The translations under genes and the position numbers were made by a program. Under the pieces are notes generated by a model. The model was not told the DNA's origin. It did no database searches and saw only the letters and a list, made by a program, of their open reading frames with translations. A stretch of 20,572 bases of DNA from Phoronis australis (Eukaryota > Phoronida > Phoronidae), in assembly GCA_002633005.1 (NCBI GenBank), contig NMRA01000785.1, positions 126,001 to 146,572 on the forward strand, in the 5' to 3' direction. Of the stretch, positions 17,594 through 20,572 are shown in pieces (the first letter of the stretch is position 1; each line of letters begins with the position of its first letter).

Positions 17594-17649
17594 TCAATCC
17601 ATGTTTGTTTATTTCAACGTGTAATAGTCTGGATATTCTAGGCTTCCAT
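17594..17649 (-). promoter_or_regulatory. Two minimal upstream ORFs before the 17578 start
   Basis: On the minus strand, ATGGATTGA (17602-17594; Met-Asp-stop, with A at -3 and G at +4) ends 15 nt before the main ATG. ATGGAAGCCTAG (17649-17638; Met-Glu-Ala-stop) lies further up. If both are in the mRNA leader they would reduce or condition initiation at 17578. The transcription start is not known. Confidence 0.3.
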
Positions 17650-17724
17650 GGAATAACAACCAGAACTGGTCTTAGATCTCCAGCAAAGCTTCAGAATATG
17701 AAAGCGGTTATACGTCGCGGAACC

Positions 17725-17806
17725 ATTGGTTTCTGGTCAAACTAGCACGGGGAAGTGGCTTGATGCGGTTCTTTCCGACATCTTAAATTCCAGCCCACCA
17801 ACCAAT
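17725..17806 (-). promoter_or_regulatory. Two CCAAT-type boxes upstream of the 17578 gene
   Basis: ATTGG at 17725-17729 (CCAAT on the gene's strand) and CCAAT at 17802-17806 (inverse orientation, next to TGACGACA, a CRE-like word) lie about 150-230 bp upstream of the start codon. That is a typical range for such boxes. No TATA box is clear. They support, but do not prove, a promoter here. Confidence 0.25.
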
Positions 17807-17953
17807 GACGACATCGGAATGTGTACGCGCTACATTAGTCTCCCTCTCAGTCCCGCTAACACAAGTTGAAATTGAACCTAATAAAAACAATAGACAATAA
17901 CAAGTGTATCTGCTGCGACAAAAGTTGTTCTGTGTGAAAAATTGTGGAAACAT

Positions 17954-18398
17954 TTACGTAAGTTATTGAATCATTTTTGGGTAAACCTTCTCCCAAAAAC
18001 ATACTCAGATTATGATCAACTCATTTACTATATGGACATTTATGATACGATAATAATAAGGAAGATAATTTTTATTGCATCACAATACCATGTGACGTAA
18101 TATTCTAGGTAGAATACTACATTCTGGAAACGTAAATCTACAACAGTATAAAGCATAAACAGTACAACATTTGAAAACCAAGAGTGAAAAAGTCCGGGTT
18201 GAAAATTCCGCAGTCCAAACTGTTACCCTAATTCCTTGTTAAATGTACGTTTACGTAAACGTATATTTAAGTGTGTATATTAGTCAACGAAATATTAAAC
18301 ATTGCGGTCCTGGTAGCTTTATAACATTGGTCGTGTGCAAACTACTTAAGTTTGGAGACCTAATTTGAAACTCCCGAAAGAACTATATAATTACGTAA
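17954..18398. promoter_or_regulatory. Cluster of TTACGTAA (PAR-bZIP/NFIL3-type) sites
   Basis: The octamer TTACGTAA occurs at 17954-17961, 18251-18258 and 18391-18398. Fewer than one copy is expected in the whole window at this base composition. The middle copy is the core of a perfect 18-bp palindrome (18246-18263). TTACGTAA is a known optimal site for NFIL3/E4BP4 and related bZIP factors. Whether the cluster regulates anything is unknown. The nearest candidate start is the minus-strand exon at 17578. Confidence 0.35.
18246..18263. repeat. Perfect 18-bp palindrome
   Basis: TACGTTTAC is followed directly by its reverse complement GTAAACGTA, with no spacer. It includes two overlapping forkhead-like GTAAAC words in opposite orientation and a central TTACGTAA. 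Confidence 0.9.
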
Positions 18399-18399
18399 A

Positions 18400-19671
18400 C
18401 AGTGATTAGGCTCTTCTTGTGAGAGTTTGCTGACGTTTGCTATATTATAGAGCAAATTCGTCTGCTACTGTTGCTTGGCATTTGAACCAGTATTTTTTGC
18501 CCAGCCAGCAGTGGTTTCTCAGGCTTGTCTGGTCGTCATTCTTAACCTTCTACCCTAGATCAATACTGGTCACCTCAGTCTCAAAGTCTACATTGTACCT
18601 CACAACGTACATTGTAGAGTGACCCCCAAGAACCAAATATCGGCAATAGCTATCTGAAGAGTTGCTTTTTAAGTTCTGAGAATGGTTCTGGAGCTGATTT
18701 TCAATCCTTCAGCTATTTCAAGAGACAAGTCCGATGACATACACATGTAGTTAATTTCAACCTTAGCACAATGATAGAGTAGTCAATTGCAAACAAAGAC
18801 ACTCAAAGTCCACGACTCTGATGGGACTAATCACAGCGTGGATATTCGATCGCCACAATATATACGAATTCATTGTCATATTCACAATAAAGCAATCACA
18901 TTTTTCTTACCCTTATTCGACTAATCGTAACATGGTTACTCGATCTCCGCTACAACAAACACGAACTACCATATCCCATGTGATTAAATGTAAATTAGAA
19001 GTTTCCACCCTAACCGATAATTGGGAGAGTCCATGCAGTCAACAAGATAGTAATGTCTTTATTTGCTGCTCTAATTTAAGCTCTACATTATAATCATTGC
19101 TACAGCATAAGTTACGCATTGAATGTTCCAAGTAGTCCAGGCAGCCAATTTCTATGTGTACAGGGCGATGATCGAGCTAAACACCTATTTACTGATCCTA
19201 ATTTATTTGTGTTTGCCATTATTTTGCTTTTAATGTTAACAACAGCTTGATGAGAAGCTCTGTCCAAACAGCAATTGATGCATAGAATAATACGACTTAA
19301 GCAAAACAACAACCTAGTCTACTTCCAGTGTCCAGCAACCCGAAGATATAAGTTCGGGTCCGTAGGCTTATTCGCTTCCTTACTTGGAAGGCCACGTGAC
19401 CTGACTAGTCTGATAAGTACACTTAATGCCGTGCATGCACCACGAACTCACACCAGTGTAGTATACACGGACAGGGAGGTCACCTGGCGAACATCAACGT
19501 AAATTTAACATAAAAATGACTTGCTATGATGAGGGGTCATTCCCGCGCCTCCGTGTTGGAAGATTAGCTTTCGTTTCTAAGTTACTCAACGTAATTTCTG
19601 AGATCACCCATAAAGACCAACCACCTAATGCCTATTCCCGATATAGTATTAGCCTAGCGGTAACCATGGTT
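18400..19671. other. No firm gene
   Basis: Frames of 60-90 codons occur on the plus strand (such as 18821-19093), and unlinked open stretches lie opposite them on the minus strand. None has good splice or family support. No tandem or inverted repeat of note is visible. Confidence 0.45.
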
Positions 19672-19825
19672 CTAGTATGTGGGAAATACATTCGTGATCC
19701 GTTTTTCAAACTCTCTGATTACTTCGTCTGGAACACCTGTTACACCAGGTACATTTTGTTTTGTATTCGTAAACAATTTGACAGTAATAATGACACAAAT
19801 GAACAATGCAAGCGTTGGAACTAAA
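19672..19825 (-). CDS. Candidate second exon: membrane span and short tail of a small membrane protein
   Basis: The acceptor CACTTGCTGAATTGCAG ends before 19825. One base completes the split codon from the 20014 donor (CA|T, His), then 50 residues follow to a TAG at 19672-19674. The exon starts with a hydrophobic segment (VPTLALFICVIITV), a good single membrane span. A polar tail follows, including NVPGVTGVPDEV and REFEKRI, ending in FPTY. The pyrimidine tract is mediocre. An overlapping plus-strand ORF (19516-19824) has no family likeness. No known protein is recognised. Confidence 0.35.
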
Positions 19826-20013
19826 CTGCAATTCAGCAAGTGGTTATATGAGAATTGCCGTTATTCAAATGCTCTGTATCTACAATGAGCAAACCTATAT
19901 ACAGGGAAAATATCGCTGTCGCTAATATTCGACATCACGTTTCCTCAAGATCAGTTAACAAAAAATATCACACCTTTGTCACCAAATGAAACATACGTCA
20001 ACATTTACTTTAC

Positions 20014-20060
20014 TGTGTTTGTTCGCTCATTTTGTAAATACAATTACAGGCTTTGATCAT
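20014..20060 (-). CDS. Candidate first coding exon of a small membrane protein
   Basis: The ATG at 20060 (A at -3) opens 15 codons and two bases to a GTAAAG donor, in phase 2. An in-frame second ATG (codon 11, AAA before it) is also in good context. The short polar N-terminus (MIKACNCIYKMSEQT) before the downstream membrane span would give a 66-residue single-span protein. The N-terminus would probably face the cytosol, given its lysines. The donor is near-consensus only. The intron to 19825 would be 188 nt. Confidence 0.3.
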
Positions 20061-20572
20061 GCTTTTAAGCGTCTCGAATGAGTTGTTAAAATTATGCCGG
20101 CTGGTTTAGCTACAGGCGGGTATGAATAGAGTGATAGCACCAAATCTCGTGTTTGTTTTTCCAATGTTTATCTGCAAATCCCTCAAGGGAACAAATTCAA
20201 CAACAAGAACGCTGTACTTGCCGACTGATGGTATGCGAATCAGTCGTCAACTCTTGGCGACAGGATTTGTGACCCAAGGTTACTGTGCGATTGCAAGCAG
20301 ACAGTGGCGTGCTTGGCCATCGGCCGGTTGTTGAAATCATTTGTCCACGATATATGAATACATTTGGAAATTATTCTAGTGCCCAAAGGTCGTCTAGTTT
20401 TGTTGTGTCTTAGGATGTCGACGAAGTCGGGTTTCTACTCTTTCGACCATATAACGTCCACGTTTAATGGCTAATTTAAGCCAGATAGTATCAAAGTACC
20501 GTCAGAGGCCCTAAAGTCGTGAGTGCCCTAAAGTCGTGAACGATCTTATTTCCTCTTCTGCGCGGTCCTGCG
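20061..20572. other. No firm gene; competing open frames on both strands
   Basis: A plus-strand ORF at 20122-20334 (70 codons) overlaps a minus-strand stretch, 20106-20224. The latter follows a CATACCATCAG acceptor and encodes YSVLVVEFVPLRDL...INIGKTNTRFGAITLF before a TAA, reminiscent of a beta-sandwich edge. Neither is tied to further exons. A direct repeat, CCCTAAAGTCGTGA, occurs twice near 20509 and 20525. Confidence 0.3.

Noticed and set aside
19516-19824. 102-residue plus ORF
   Set aside because: Length is within chance for this window, no family likeness, and the opposite strand offers a more protein-like, splice-bounded exon.
20106-20334. Opposing ORFs near the right edge
   Set aside because: The plus ORF and the minus beta-strand-like frame cover the same bases. 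Neither links to other exons, and the minus frame ends too close to the 20060 start for both models to stand.

Overview
This is eukaryotic, animal-type DNA with low gene density. The signs are GT-AG splice sites with GTAAGT donors, a membrane-anchored N-terminal exon, a non-LTR retrotransposon relic, non-autonomous DNA transposons, tRNA-derived repeats, microsatellites and two isolated N bases (167 and 1474). There are no bacterial-type operons or ribosome binding sites. The style fits a marine invertebrate such as an acorn worm, lancelet or lophotrochozoan. Two hints point that way: a cysteine-framed CDV.VL.YK glycosyltransferase-like N-terminus that I recall from marine invertebrates, and strong enrichment of the octamer TACATGTA. 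The species cannot be fixed from this window.

Layout. 1-1300: transposon and SINE debris, including a tRNA-Met-like unit with a Pol III-type terminator. 2408-2487: a perfect 36-bp inverted repeat. 2965-3290, minus: the best-supported coding exon, the first exon of a type II membrane protein resembling invertebrate glycosyltransferases. 4101-4613: the longest stop-free frame, with no recognised identity. 5803-5965: a 12-bp satellite in which every full unit carries the FOXO/DAF-16 element TTGTTTAC, lying 30 bp upstream of a candidate plus-strand first exon (5996-6091). 7976-8519: a non-autonomous DNA transposon with roughly 115-bp inverted termini. 9392-9509 and 11199-11245: hairpin-forming inverted repeats. 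12846-12897, minus: a signal-peptide exon, head to head with a plus-strand ORF at 13162. 13590-14065, minus: a degenerate LINE reverse-transcriptase C-terminus. 14665-14710: a tRNA-Thr-like fragment. 15397-15627: a short hAT-like element. 16257-17578, minus: a candidate two-exon gene with phase-matched splice sites and two minimal uORFs. 17954-18398: three TTACGTAA sites and an 18-bp palindrome. 19672-20060, minus: a candidate two-exon small membrane protein.

The gene models share no pathway that can be read from the sequence. The visible protein themes are membrane insertion and secretion: a type II anchor at 3290, a signal peptide at 12897 and a single-span protein at 20060. Most long ORFs here are no longer than chance allows at this base composition, so exon calls rest on splice-site quality, reading phase, Kozak context and protein character. 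Only the 3290 exon has recognisable family similarity. Identifications were made by eye, without any database search.
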